DNA from: Phorcus lineatus
Lineage: Eukaryota; Mollusca; Gastropoda; Trochida; Trochidae
DNA: 64,000 nucleotides
NCBI GenBank assembly: GCA_921293015.1
Contig: OV121092.1
Location: 13,460,001 to 13,524,000, forward strand
Direction of reading: 5' to 3'
Shown here piece after piece: positions 32,560 through 43,291 of this stretch (its first letter is position 1; each line of letters starts with the position of its first letter). The position numbers were made by a program, and so were the translations under genes. The notes below the pieces were generated by a model that was not told the origin of the DNA, ran no database searches, and saw nothing but the letters and a program-made list of their open reading frames with translations.

Positions 32560-32924
32560 CTCTATTTATATGACAAATACTGGTTCTCCATGAACATCTA
32601 AAAACAGCCTTATCAATGCGCAGAGAGATAGATATCACGTCCAATAAACATGCACACAAGTTATATAACCTAAAAACGCTATCAACTTCTTACTGCCCTC
32701 TTGGCTGTTTTAGATAAGTCTCCAAAATTACGTTTGGCTATTTGACGCGCGCCACTGTCTGGTTTTCGATAATAATTGCTACGTTCTACCTTAATATTGT
32801 CACTGTAAAAACCTATAAGCTTTAAAATGTGTATTTTGGTAACAGTCGATATTTAGCGATCAAATGACACCATTGATTAAGTTTGGCATATATGACTCCA
32901 ACAACTCCCGGAGTGGCTCTTTAT

Positions 32925-33423
32925 GGCACATAGTAAGTGACAAGTACACGATATTCAAACATCTGATCTGTAGACATTGAATAACATTTGCAGTTGTTTA
33001 TTAGTATTTTTTATTATTATTGTTGTTGTTGCTGTTATTATTATCACCACCATCATCAGAATTAGTAGTAGTATTACTGTTACCATAATTATTTTAATCC
33101 TATTGTTGTTGTTGTGGTTGTTGTTAGTCCCTGGTTTAATTCTTCCCTTTGACACAAACATTCTTGGATTAATAAAAAACTTGATGTTTTTAATAAAGCA
33201 AAATTTAACAAATGTTCATCCCATTTGAACTGCTACATAAACATGTACAAACACTGACACAGACCAACTGCAAAACATTGCAATATAGATTGATAAGCAT
33301 ACCTTTTAGAAGTTGTTCTGTACTTCAAACTATAAAATATTCTGGTTTGAAGATTTGAACTTTGTGAAATTAGGATATTTTCTTAGAATAGTATATTATA
33401 TTTCTCATCAAGAGGATATTCAG

Positions 33424-33503
<80 letters not shown>

Positions 33504-33726
33504 GAATGCATATTACATGTCAATCACTATCAGACAATCATAGATTATACAATAGTGGTTTTATTTGTTAATTCCGTTTCGTTAAGAAAATAAGACCATT
33601 CCATCTGAGATTTCTATGTTTTAAAACCTGAGAGGTTGCTGCCTAGACGTAAAATCATATCTAACGAATAGTATATATTAATTTATCCATCGAAATCATG
33701 AAAATATAATCAATGATGTGTAAGGT
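32925..33726. other. Non-coding stretch with two microsatellites
   Basis: An impure trinucleotide tract (TTATTATTG/TTG, CACCATCAT) lies at about 33005-33125. A pure TA tract of about 37 units runs from 33425 to 33499. No gene is seen. Confidence 0.7.
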
Positions 33727-34032
33727 GGTGTCATTTAGAGTTGAACGCCGTTTTCAAGGATATATTAAATCACGGCTGCTGGAATCATTGCAGGAAGAAA
33801 GCCGCAACACTGATTTGGCTTCGCATTGCGGTGGAACCTTCGAGCATCGGATAGAATTAGGGAACCATGGGTTATACCTAACTGACATTCAGTGTAGCAT
33901 TGCACCCAAACCTTACTGTGTATAGATCAGTTCTCTACTGCAGACAAAGCTGCCGAGACCCTCGGGGATTCAAACCCCGGACCTCTTGATCCGAAATTGA
34001 ATGAGCAAGCTGCTGCGCTATCCAGCCGCACA
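33727..34032 (-). mobile_element. tRNA-derived SINE, near full length
   Basis: On the minus strand it runs from the tRNA-like head (ATAGCGCAGCAGCTTGC, B-box-like GGGGTTTGAATCCC) through the body to the tail, which on the plus strand reads TTGAACGCCGTTTTCAAGG at 33738. It matches the SINE at 15788-16040 across the body. Confidence 0.8.
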
Positions 34033-34490
34033 GTTTAAAGGAAAGTCGCTAAATCAATTCAATATTTGAGCTGAACGTACTTCCTTAATGGTTCTATAAT
34101 TGAATAAAGGCTTTGTTACTTCATATAACTTTGCTCAATGTTTAAAATTTAAAATGGCCAAAGTCACTTATGAGTTCAAAATGAAACCGAATGGGAAAAG
34201 AATAATGATATTGGTGTAATTGTGTTTTCGATTTAGAGCATTTATCTGATAGCATGGTGTGCAGTCATCTATTTAAAGCTATACTTTGAAATGTAGATGT
34301 TTCCTAATAATGCTTTTGCAGTTCTCATAGATGCTGACGTTTCTACATTGTGTTGTTGCCCTTAAAGATTTATGAAACTCAACATGTGCAGCATGCACGT
34401 AAATGCAAAATCTCAATGATTCAGCAAAATGTGTGAATACCTATAATGAAGTTTTCAAGAAAATTGTAACTTAATTATCATAGGAACGAC
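34033..34490. other. Non-coding stretch, nothing recognised
   Basis: No supported gene or repeat. Confidence 0.3.
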
Positions 34491-34570
34491 AATGATATAT
34501 GGATATACAACTTCTTTATTACTCAGTGGCGACGTTTCGGCGACGAGTCTTATACCGTTATCAAGCATAT
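34491..34570 (-). mobile_element. Possible Penelope-like element end with degenerate hammerhead core
   Basis: On the minus strand the order CTTGATAACGG, a 14-base loop region, CCGAAACGTC, then TAATAAAGAAG resembles the 3' ends of Penelope-like elements, where CTGATGA-stem-GAAAC-GTC forms a hammerhead ribozyme. Here CTGATGA is altered to CTTGATAA, so self-cleavage is unlikely. No reverse transcriptase was found nearby. Confidence 0.35.
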
Positions 34571-34670
34571 GGGAAATGATGGGTACAATTATTATATATG
34601 ATGTACATATAGGTAATTTTAAAATAAACAATAGAAGGGGTAATATAACAATGAGATCAAAGGGAATACA

Positions 34671-34721
34671 ATAACAATTGAGATGACGTGTGGATACTCA
34701 GTACATCATCTCAATTGTTAT
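34671..34721. other. Perfect 16-bp-arm hairpin
   Basis: ATAACAATTGAGATGA (34671-34686) pairs with TCATCTCAATTGTTAT (34706-34721) without mismatch, with a 19-base loop. Function unknown; possibly the centre of a small inverted-repeat element. Confidence 0.6.
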
Positions 34722-34996
34722 AGTCAGTGTACATGTTATATATGGTTACACTCATATGGTTAAATCAGACCGAAACATTGGCAAATTGTTTGACATGATA
34801 CAAGAAATAAAGCCAAGACAGGCCAAGTGGGAAACCACAAAAACCTATATCTACATCAAATTTATTAACACACAAGGCTAACGACAGGCCAGGAAGCGAT
34901 AAATATCTTTACACGAAATATACACAATTATTTCGTTATTATGACGTCATCAGCAGCCTTGTCATAACATCTCGTGGCCAGCAAATTAAGAGTTAA

Positions 34997-35281
34997 TATA
35001 TATTTTGGGTCCACTGTTCCTTTGGGCTCTTTCTTAGGAATGACAAGTCTCCAGCAAGGATGGGTTGTCTAAATGCCCACCTACGCCTACTGGACAATCT
35101 TGATCAACTAACAAGGAGGAGAAAATTTCAACTCTGCAGAGTCCAAAAGAAACGTTCATTTTCATTCATTCACATTGATTTGCGAGTCAACGTCATCTAT
35201 CTACATGTTTACTCTGCCTGTTATGTTTTTAAGTTGGAGGATAATAATGTTAATTCTGAGCTTTACTCAATAAATCTATAA
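34997..35281 (+). CDS. Possible coding fragment or terminal exon, unknown protein
   Basis: An open frame of about 94 codons contains FLRNDKSPARMGCLNAHLRL and LDNLDQLTRRRKFQLC, which read like real protein, then becomes hydrophobic and ends with a stop at 35281. A pyrimidine-rich stretch with TTCTTAG at 35031-35037 could be a splice acceptor, and CAATAAATC lies just before the stop. No family is recognised and no partner exons were found. It could be a remnant of a mobile element or accidental. Confidence 0.25.
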   Translation, partial: YIFWVHCSFGLFLRNDKSPARMGCLNAHLRLLDNLDQLTRRRKFQLCRVQKKRSFSFIHIDLRVNVIYLHVYSACYVFKLEDNNVNSELYSINL

Positions 35282-35878
35282 CAAAGCCATTTGAGACTTC
35301 ATTATATTAAATAACAATAACAATTAATTTGAATATAATTCATACGAGATTATTTACAATGACCCTCTTATTATATTTGCCATGACAAATATGATAATTC
35401 ATAATAATTCGATCATGCACAAAAATTGATTAAATTACCCAATATTCTATTGTCATAAATGTGAACATTAATTTTAATTCTATTGAGAGCAGCTTTCTTT
35501 TATAATTAATTTAAGTTTTAAAACTTATAAGATTTAATTTGTTACAGAAAAAGACAGATTTTGCAGCGAAAACGAATTTTATATAACTCTTTGTAAAATT
35601 ACAAAAACAATTAATTAGTTTTGTTTTTGAAAAGAATTGGTCGATGTCAGATACTAGAATAAGATTAATGATTGTAAGGTCTTCGTTATCCGAATCTTCC
35701 AGACATTTAATGGACAGACCAGTCGAGATCGAGAAGCTTTGTTAGCAGACACCTACCGTAAAGTTTATTTATGTAAACGTCTGACATATTCAAGCTATAA
35801 AAATGTCTTGTCAAGACCCGGGTCATACTCAAGTAAACGAACACCCTTGGTCATTCGGCGTTGTAAGCGCATATAAAT
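35282..35878. other. Non-coding stretch, nothing recognised
   Basis: No supported gene or repeat. Confidence 0.3.
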
Positions 35879-35913
35879 AAATTAACACAAAGTCACATAA
35901 AATGATGGTGGGA

Positions 35914-36250
35914 ATCCTGCTACATCTGCGTTCATGAATCCGCTCTCACTCCTTCCATAAACCCTGATCTCCTTGAAGCCAAATCCCCCGTATCGCTATC
36001 TTCCGAACCAGCCATTGAGACGACTCGTATTCAGCAACAACGTCACAACCTGGATGGGAAATTCAGTATAGTTAAAAAAAGAAGCTCGATGCTCCTTGGA
36101 TAACGACATTTCATTGGCTTAAACAATAACAGTTGAGCAGAGCCACGAACATTAAGCCGTTCCAACTTTACGAGGGATCTGGTTCGAAAGAGATCAGGGG
36201 ATATTGAAGGAGCTGGATCAGCGGGTTCAATTACGCTGATGTAGCAGGAT
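35914..36250. mobile_element. MITE family B, complete copy
   Basis: The ends ATCCTGCTACATCTGCG and, in reverse complement, ATCCTGCTACATCAGCG are inverted repeats that extend inwards through GAATCCGCTCTCACTCCTTC and ACCCTGATCTC to about 60 bases. The inside is non-coding. This is the best copy for defining the family. Confidence 0.8.
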
Positions 36251-36252
36251 GG

Positions 36253-36580
36253 TAATCAAATTAACACAAAGTCCAACTTCTTTATACATTCTCAAGACTT
36301 GTACGCTCTCACTCCTTCCATATACCCTGATCTCCTTCAAGCCAAATCCCTCGTATCGTTATCTTCCGAACCAGCCAACGAGACGACTCGCATTCAGCAA
36401 CAACGGCACAACCCGGATGGGAAATCCGTTAAGTTTTCAATACAGCAACTTCACGCTCCGTACAAAACGAATTTCCATTGGCTGGAAAAATAACAGGTTA
36501 AATAAGCCACGAATATCAAGCCGGTCCAGCCGTACCAGGGTTTTGGCTTGAAAGAGATCAGGGTATAGGAAGGAGCGAGA
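36253..36580. mobile_element. MITE family B, second tandem copy
   Basis: The flank AATTAACACAAAGTC found before the first copy (35879) is repeated at 36256, followed by CGCTCTCACTCCTTCCATA and the rest of the element to GGAGCGAGAGC. The two copies therefore arose as a tandem duplication of about 374 bp; the second has lost its outer ends. Confidence 0.7.
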
Positions 36581-36615
36581 GCAGAAATAACCCATTCTTT
36601 AACATCAGAGGTAGT

Positions 36616-36880
36616 CATTACAACCTCTGTCCTTATACAACCATTCCACGGTATTGACATGTAAACATCTGATTGGATGCAATCGACGTTAGTGGTGTAA
36701 TCAGCGATGCCGTTCCAAAAATATCAAGCAAAATGCCTTAGAGTTCCGTACGCTTTCGGAAGCTAAAATATGAACTTTCACTTCGAATCTGTTTACAATG
36801 TCTATTTAGCAACTACATCATTTGAAGGCCTGTGTGACGACAAATAAGTTATCTGTGCATGCATTGTTTTCCTTGGTTGT
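36616..36880. mobile_element. MITE family D, partial copy
   Basis: AACCTCTGT, CTGATTGGATGCAATC, GTGCAATCAGCGA(C/T)-like, and GGCCTGTGTGACGACAAATA correspond to 57200-57430 inside the complete family D element. The right half is absent. Confidence 0.6.
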
Positions 36881-39045
36881 GCTGTTGCTTCAGATTAAGC
36901 TGTTTTTCTGGAATCATTTGAGTCGTATATAAGATTGATTCTCAATAGAGTACATTTTCTCTCAAATAGTCATCTACTTATGTGTGAATAGGGTATGTCT
37001 TCAAAATACAAAATTTTGATTTGATTGCCTTTGTTTTCCCACTCTCTATTGTAATTTTTGCTGTATCTGATGAATGAAATATAATGTGTTAAAACGTTCC
37101 CACTTATTTTAAACCAAAAAAAACCCAAAAAACACCAAATACACCCTTGTCATAGTCGGTTTGAAAATAAACGTTTAGAAACGTTAATTATCCAATATGC
37201 AGCTCAATTAATATCGTCATATACAAAACTCTGCCTTAATATAGTGAAGCATTCACGAAATGAATAAACATTTTGAATATCGATAGTTACAATACAGTTT
37301 TATTCCATCAACTTCCGCTCAGTTGTTATAAAATAATTGTGAAGATTCAAATTCAACCACATATAAGCAAGCAAGTGATAATATTCTCACCTAATGCACA
37401 GATGATATGCATTAATGCAAACAGCTAATGAATACATTTCCTGTTATATACATGACATCAAAATATCATTTTACAAACAAATCGGCGTGTGTATTACTGT
37501 TTCACATATTGAGCATAGCTTAACAATATTCATTCACTAACTATATTGTAACACACAATAAAAATAACTCTTTTGCTAATTGTTACAACGCTTTATGTTA
37601 ATTCTGACAAAATCAATGCGGTTAAAGTATAGTTATCATTTCAAAAGGTATAATGTTCAAAATTCACCGCCAGTTTGGTTAATTCTATAGTTAACTCAAA
37701 GTCCGAGGAAATCACCGTCTCTATAGCTTTCGGTTTACTACATTTGGATTTGAGCATCAGTAAGTACATGACCTCTTGATTGACTCAAACTTAGATGATT
37801 CCCCAATGGTATGAGAAAAAAATCCTCTTTTGAGAGACCAGAACTTCCATCATTTGCCATTCCTCAATTTGTGGCTGTGTTATCTTGAAATAATTTAAGT
37901 AAAGTCACTCCGATTAGTGCCACTAGAAATACGTAGGTTTTTTTTGCAAGTAACTTAAAGGCACTAGTGCACGCTTTTACGGTTTAAATTGGCTATTTTA
38001 AGTTTTATATGGACTTATGCATTCACTTAAACTTTCTATCGATGCAATGAAATACTAAATTTTCTTTACATTTTACCTGCAATCAACAATGATAACATTA
38101 CCTATACTGAATTACAATTTTATTCATCAATACACGAAACTGAATTAGGGAGAACAAATTTGTTATCTACAAAAGGACTCATGTTTTTCTTTAAACAATT
38201 CCATAATTTTAGATAAAAACGTGCTTTCTACACCCTATATATTGAATAAACGCTAAATAATTTTATGAATGCTGCAATAATTGTTTTTTATGATCTGGGT
38301 TTTTTTTTCACATGTTGTTTATCCACACTTCAAACTTCTTAGTAGGAATTAAAAACCCGTATTGCTCTTCAAAAGAAAATCATGGGGAAAAAACCTTTGA
38401 CTTTCCATAACAAAATTAATCGTCTCGTGGCATGAATGCAACAATAATTGAGTTTTATTTTTTTTGGGTTTTTTTTATTGTTGTTTATCTCCAGATCATA
38501 GGAATGGTAATTCGAGTATTTCGTATGCATAATGTTTTGCTCAGTATGAATAAGTAACCTGTAAAGCTCTTCATTGGCAATCTTGGTTATCCATTACAAA
38601 TCGTCTCATGGCAAATTATCAGTTTTACATCTAACAAGACAGATTGGCAGCTAATAAAATCACTATTGACGAAAAAAGCCTTTGAAAAACAGACACTAAG
38701 AGAATGAAGAGAAATTCGTTGGCTCCATGTTATTTTTTGATGTGAACGTTGACTTGGATAATACAGTAAAACTGCTTTACAGTGTAGGATTTGTCGTGTG
38801 GTAAAGCAATTGTATTATCAATCTTTAAAGATCGTTTATCTATCTGAGTAATCAATGTCAGCTTCAAAGCTAACATCAGAAACATTTGCATTTCCCAAAT
38901 GGTTATGTCCATTACAATTTGAATTTTGTTGGGCCAAAAGCTCCTCGAATGTTAGTCATGTGTGCGTTGGTTGTATCAATGCCGGTGAAATAGAAGTATG
39001 ACAGACAGTATATTATCACAAGTGAGGTTAGGTGAGGTGAAATGA
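36881..39045. other. Long non-coding stretch, no gene seen
   Basis: AT-rich, no supported gene or repeat. Confidence 0.35.
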
Positions 39046-39112
39046 GATGATTTGGGTTTTAATGCCGCATTGAAGAGTTTTCCACTTATATCATGGCGGA
39101 CCTATTGAGCCG
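39046..39112 (-). mobile_element. SINE tail fragment
   Basis: TTTTAATGCCGCATTGAAGA, TTTTCCACTTATATCATGGC match the tail of the SINEs (compare TTTAACGCCGCTTTCAAGAG at 50651). Head and body are missing. Confidence 0.5.
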
Positions 39113-39289
39113 AAAGCGCTAACTATCATCAAACGTACATAGCAATGATATATAGGAGAGTATAAAGAAAATGGAATCTTTATTCAAACCAAGGCAGAAG
39201 CATGATAAATCTTCATTGCAGTGAAAATGTAAAATGTAATCATATGATTTGAGGACATTTGAATCAAGCACATTCCCTCCAATGCGTAG

Positions 39290-40190
39290 ATGTCACTATA
39301 ATCGATGAGGAGGACTGACTATAATCGATGAGTTTGACTGACTATAATCGATGAGGAGGACTGACTGTAATCGATGAGGAGGACTGACTATAATCGATGA
39401 GGAGGACTGACTATAATCGATGAGGAGGACTGACTATAATCGATGAGGAGGGCTGACTATAATCGATGAGGATGACTGACTATAATCGATGAGGAGGGCT
39501 GACTATAATCGATGAGGAGGACTGACTATAATCGATGAGTTTGACTGACTATAATCGATGAGGAGGACTGACTGTAATCGATGAGGAGGACTGACTATAA
39601 TCGATGAGTAGGACTGAATATAATCGATGAGGAGGACTGACTATAATTGATGAGGACTGACTATAATCGATGAAGGAGGGCTGACTATAATCGATGAGGA
39701 GGACTGACTATAATCGATGAGGAGGACTGACTATGGTCGATGAGGAGGACTGACTATAATCGATGAGGAGGACTGACTATAATCGATGAGTTTGACTGAC
39801 TATAATCGATGAGGAGGACTGACTGTAAACGATGAGGAGGACTGACTATAATCGATGAGGAGGACTGACTATAATCGATGAGGAGGACTGACTATAATCG
39901 ATGAGGAGGACTGACTATAATCGATTAGTAGGACTGACTATAATTGATGAGGAGGACTGACTATAATCGATGAGGAGGACTGACTATAATCGATGAGGAG
40001 GACTGACTATAATCGATGAGGAGGACCGACTATAATCGATGAGCAGGACTAATTGTAATCGATGAGGACTAATTGTAATCGATGAGTAGGACTGACTATA
40101 ATCGATGAGGGCTGATTGAAATCGATCAGTAGGACTGACATAATCATTTAGTAGGACCGACTTTAATCGATCAGTTGGAATGACTGTAAA
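39290..40190. repeat. 23-bp minisatellite, about 38 units
   Basis: The unit is ACTATAATCGATGAGGAGG plus ACTG, so ATCGAT recurs about every 23 bases. A TTTG variant (GAGTTTGACTGAC) recurs at 39331 and 39538, 207 bp or nine units apart, suggesting block duplication. Units decay towards the right end, with shortened repeats after about 40050. Confidence 0.93.
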
Positions 40191-40468
40191 AGAGCGGCGT
40201 ACAAATAAGCTTTTAAAGCTTGTTCGCCAATCTTTGTTTCATTTTTGGAAATATAGATATGTTTAACCCACTATAATCGACTCCCTAAGATGTTTTCGGT
40301 ATGTAGCTGTTAAAATTTGGCGAGTGTGTCGATATGGCTTTCGATATTGAAATGCCTTCTGAAAATCACAACCTTTTGGTTTATTCTTTAATAATTCTGG
40401 ATCTGACATGGACGACATAGCCGCTTCACCCCCCTCCCCACAATAATTGGTTTTGTTGATCAAAATTC
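40191..40468. other. Non-coding spacer
   Basis: Begins with TACAAATAAGCTTTTA, also found at 49613 and, slightly changed, at 57698; otherwise nothing recognised. Confidence 0.3.
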
Positions 40469-41120
40469 GAACTCAGGGCCTAGATTTTCAAAACTCTCTT
40501 AATGCTAAGATATTCGTAAGCCAATGTTAATGTATGGTACTTACGACTATCTTAGGACTAGAAAAGCTTGTAAAATTTAAGCCCTAATGGATATGAGAAC
40601 TTAATGTTTTCGATTTTTTGCCTGAAGGCGTTGCATTGTTGCCAGTGAAATTAGTAATTATAATGAAAGTGTGTGCATTACTATCGAATTCAGGGCCCAG
40701 ATTTTCAAAACTCTCTTAGTGCTAAGATATTCGTAAGCCAATGTTAATGTATGGTACTTACGAATATCTTAAGGCTAGGAAAGCTTGGAAAATTTAAGCC
40801 CTAATGGATATGAGAACTAAATGTTTTCGATTTTTTGCCTGAAGGCGTTGCATTGTTGCCAGTGAAATTAGTAATTATAATGAAAGTGTGTGCATTACTA
40901 TCGAATTCAGGGCCCAGATTTTCAAAACTCTCTTAGTGCTAAGATATTCGTAAGCCAATGTTAATGTATGGTACTTACGAATATCTTAAGGCTAGGAAAG
41001 CTTGGAAAATTTAAGCCCTAATGGATATGAGAACTAAATGTTTTCGATTTTTTGCCTGAAGGCGTTGGTTGCATTGTTGCCAGTGACATTAGTAATTATA
41101 ATGAAAGTGTGTGCTTTACT
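40469..41120. repeat. Tandem triplication of a 217-bp unit containing MITE family C
   Basis: Copies start at 40469, 40686 and 40903 (exact 217-bp spacing). The second and third are almost identical apart from a 4-base insertion (GGTT) late in the third; the first has more differences. Each unit contains one palindromic family C element (TAAGATATTCGTAAG ... CTTACGAATATCTTA) plus a linker with TTGCCTGAAGGCGTTG. Confidence 0.93.
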
Positions 41121-43170
41121 ATCGCATGAGTGGAGAACCGCGCTCAAGTGTACTCTTAAACATTGAGACGTGTTATCGGAAGACTTTGATGCCTCTTATG
41201 ATAATATCTGGATTGTCTCAATAAGCACAAGAAGATATAAGTGGGTTCTGTGGCAGGTTGACGAATATTGTAAGATCGTCAGTGGCATATCTTTATAAAA
41301 AATTGTTTTAAATGAAGGAAAAAGCTTTCTCTTGTTTCCGTTGCAACCTAAATATATATACTACTACATCCAATCCCTTTTTATGTACTTTTAAAACTTA
41401 AATGTCATTAAATTATGAGAAAATGTCATTTCGTCACTGGTCGTTTGCCGGAAATGCTTTTCCCTGTGGAAACAATTGAAATTTATTTTGTTTGAAATTG
41501 ATAAATGATGTTTACCGTAAACCAGTTACGTTTATCGTGACACGGGTAAAAATTATATTTACTCGATGCTGCGTATCTCGTGAAATATAATTGTTGATTA
41601 ATATTATCATTTATAATTTTTCAGTAAGAAAAAAATCTATAAAATTTACTTATTTAATCTTATGAATTTTTGAAAAATAAAAAAAGTTTACATCTGCAAA
41701 AGTAAAGGTAAACGGTGAATTAAAATGAACGCTTTTTCAAGGCAAACTACTTTATTGAAGGCGGATGAATACAATTATTTGTTTCCGTTACTCATGTTTG
41801 TTTTTCTTTATACGTCATGTTTATTAGAAAAACACCACTCAAATCAGAGTTTGTAAGGCATTATTTTTTTATATTATTATCATTTTTTTGCCAATTTCTC
41901 TGCAAAAGTGTATAGCATCAATTCTAAAGAGAAACTCTCTGTCGAATTCCTTAAATCTCCTTTGTCATTCTCGTCGATGTTTTCGAAAAGGTCAATTGAT
42001 TTTCTAACTACACTTCAATGATACAATGCTGTAAAACTTTCAAATTTATCACCAGCAGAAAAACGTTCTCATCACTCAAACAATCTTTCTCATCCCTTTG
42101 ATCCTAATGTTTAAAAACTGAGCTGAAGAAAGAAAAGGTTCGTAATCTATTTTGATGAAGTTCAGTGACATTAGAAGAATAATGAAGAGAATATTTATCT
42201 CTAGTTTTTAATGTCCTGACACAACTAGAGTTGACATTGATGCAACATCCACTTAATAACTTCACACCCTTTTGGAACAATTGTATCAATGTCGGTTGAG
42301 ACGTGTCGATGCTGATAAAACAACTTTATGAACAAATTTCATTTTTTTTAATTTTCAATTTCCACTGCAAATTTTACATTTTGGCAGTTAATTTATCTTG
42401 CTAATAGATTTAATTACTACTTAATTGGAAAAGAGATAAGAAGCTTTGTCAAATTATACATTTTTTGCGCTAAATTTTATTGGAAAGTCAAACTATTTTT
42501 AAACACATTTAATATCAACAAACAGCATAGTCTTAAACTGGCTATTTACGTATATAAAGACATATTCACTCACTTGTGCTTCTATCGTTGCAATTAGATA
42601 ATACTTATTCTTTTCAATGTTCTTATCTGACATTGATAGAAGGGATGTAGAAAATGGAAGTGTGGGTTGTCAATGGATACTATTGATTGTTGATACGGTT
42701 GAAATAGGATTATGTTCAGCTTTTGTAACTCTTTTCGGAGGATCAGTGCATTATTTGATTATAAAAACAAAGGTTGGCGCTAGTGCCTTCAAACAAGCCA
42801 CACGTTTCAGACATGCATAGTTTGGTCACCTTGTTTGAAGACTGTGGTTACGCACGCATGGAAGCACGCGCGCAACAGACACCCTCCCTCCCCCTCACGC
42901 ACCCCCACACACCCGTGAAGCACCGACTCAGGCCCACCCACCCACCACCCCCCCACCACCCCCCTAACACATATACAAACACCCAACATCAGAACAACCC
43001 CTACACACACCTACGCACAAACATACACACACATCCCCTACAAACACCCCACACCAAAAACCCAACAACACAACCCCCCTTTCCGACACACACCTCCCCC
43101 CAAACTTTGGAAGTGAGTACAATGATCTCCATCAGGTAAGATTACCTCCGTGTAAGTCTGCCAATAAGTT
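41121..43170. other. Non-coding stretch with a C-rich, A-rich low-complexity tract
   Basis: No gene. From about 42875 to 43105 the plus strand is an almost T-free CA/C-rich tract, which creates an accidental proline- and threonine-rich open frame. Confidence 0.5.
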
Positions 43171-43171
43171 C

Positions 43172-43291
43172 CATCCTGCTGAACCAGTGTATATGAATCC
43201 GCTCTCTCTTCTTCCTAATACCCTAATCTTTTTTAAGCAAGGGAGCTTCAGGGTATTGGGAAGGAGCGAGATACGCTGATTTAGCAGGATG
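43172..43291. mobile_element. MITE family B, internally deleted copy
   Basis: The ends ATCCTGCTGAACCAGTG and TTTAGCAGGAT, then TGAATCCGCTCTC, AATACCCTAATC and GGTATTGGGAAGGAGCGAG match family B; about two thirds of the inside is missing. Confidence 0.7.

Larger units (their letters stand above)
31387..32563 (+). mobile_element. Crypton-like insertion with decayed tyrosine recombinase
   Basis: The boundaries come from comparison with the uninterrupted MITE at 53021-53485: where that copy is continuous, this one has 1177 extra bases bounded by ATTTAT on both sides (31381-31386 and 32564-32569). No terminal inverted repeats join the two ends. Short direct repeats without inverted repeats fit Crypton-type integration by a tyrosine recombinase, and the insert contains such a gene remnant. 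A 140-bp foldback lies at its right end. Confidence 0.6.
31272..32920 (+). mobile_element. MITE family A, interrupted by a Crypton-like insertion
   Basis: The left end AGAGGTACTCCGTGATTTT (after TTAA at 31268-31271) through 31386, and then 32564-32920 ending CCGGAGTGGCTCT, align in order with the reverse complement of the intact 465-bp copy at 53021-53485. Without the 1177-bp insert the copy would be 472 bp. The right flank is TTAT, not TTAA. Confidence 0.8.

Noticed and set aside
32955-33228. Open frames on both strands rich in Ile, Val or Asn
   Set aside because: Both are products of the trinucleotide repeat tract at 33005-33125.
33313-33543. Open frame with repeated Tyr-Ile
   Set aside because: It is the translation of a TA microsatellite.
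33713-33925. 70-codon frame
   Set aside because: It lies within a SINE copy.
36249-36660. Several overlapping frames of 64-100 codons
   Set aside because: They fall in MITE family B and D sequence on both strands, with no conserved reading frame between copies.
42774-43139. Proline/threonine-rich 121-codon frame
   Set aside because: It is created by a C- and A-rich low-complexity tract with no other coding evidence.
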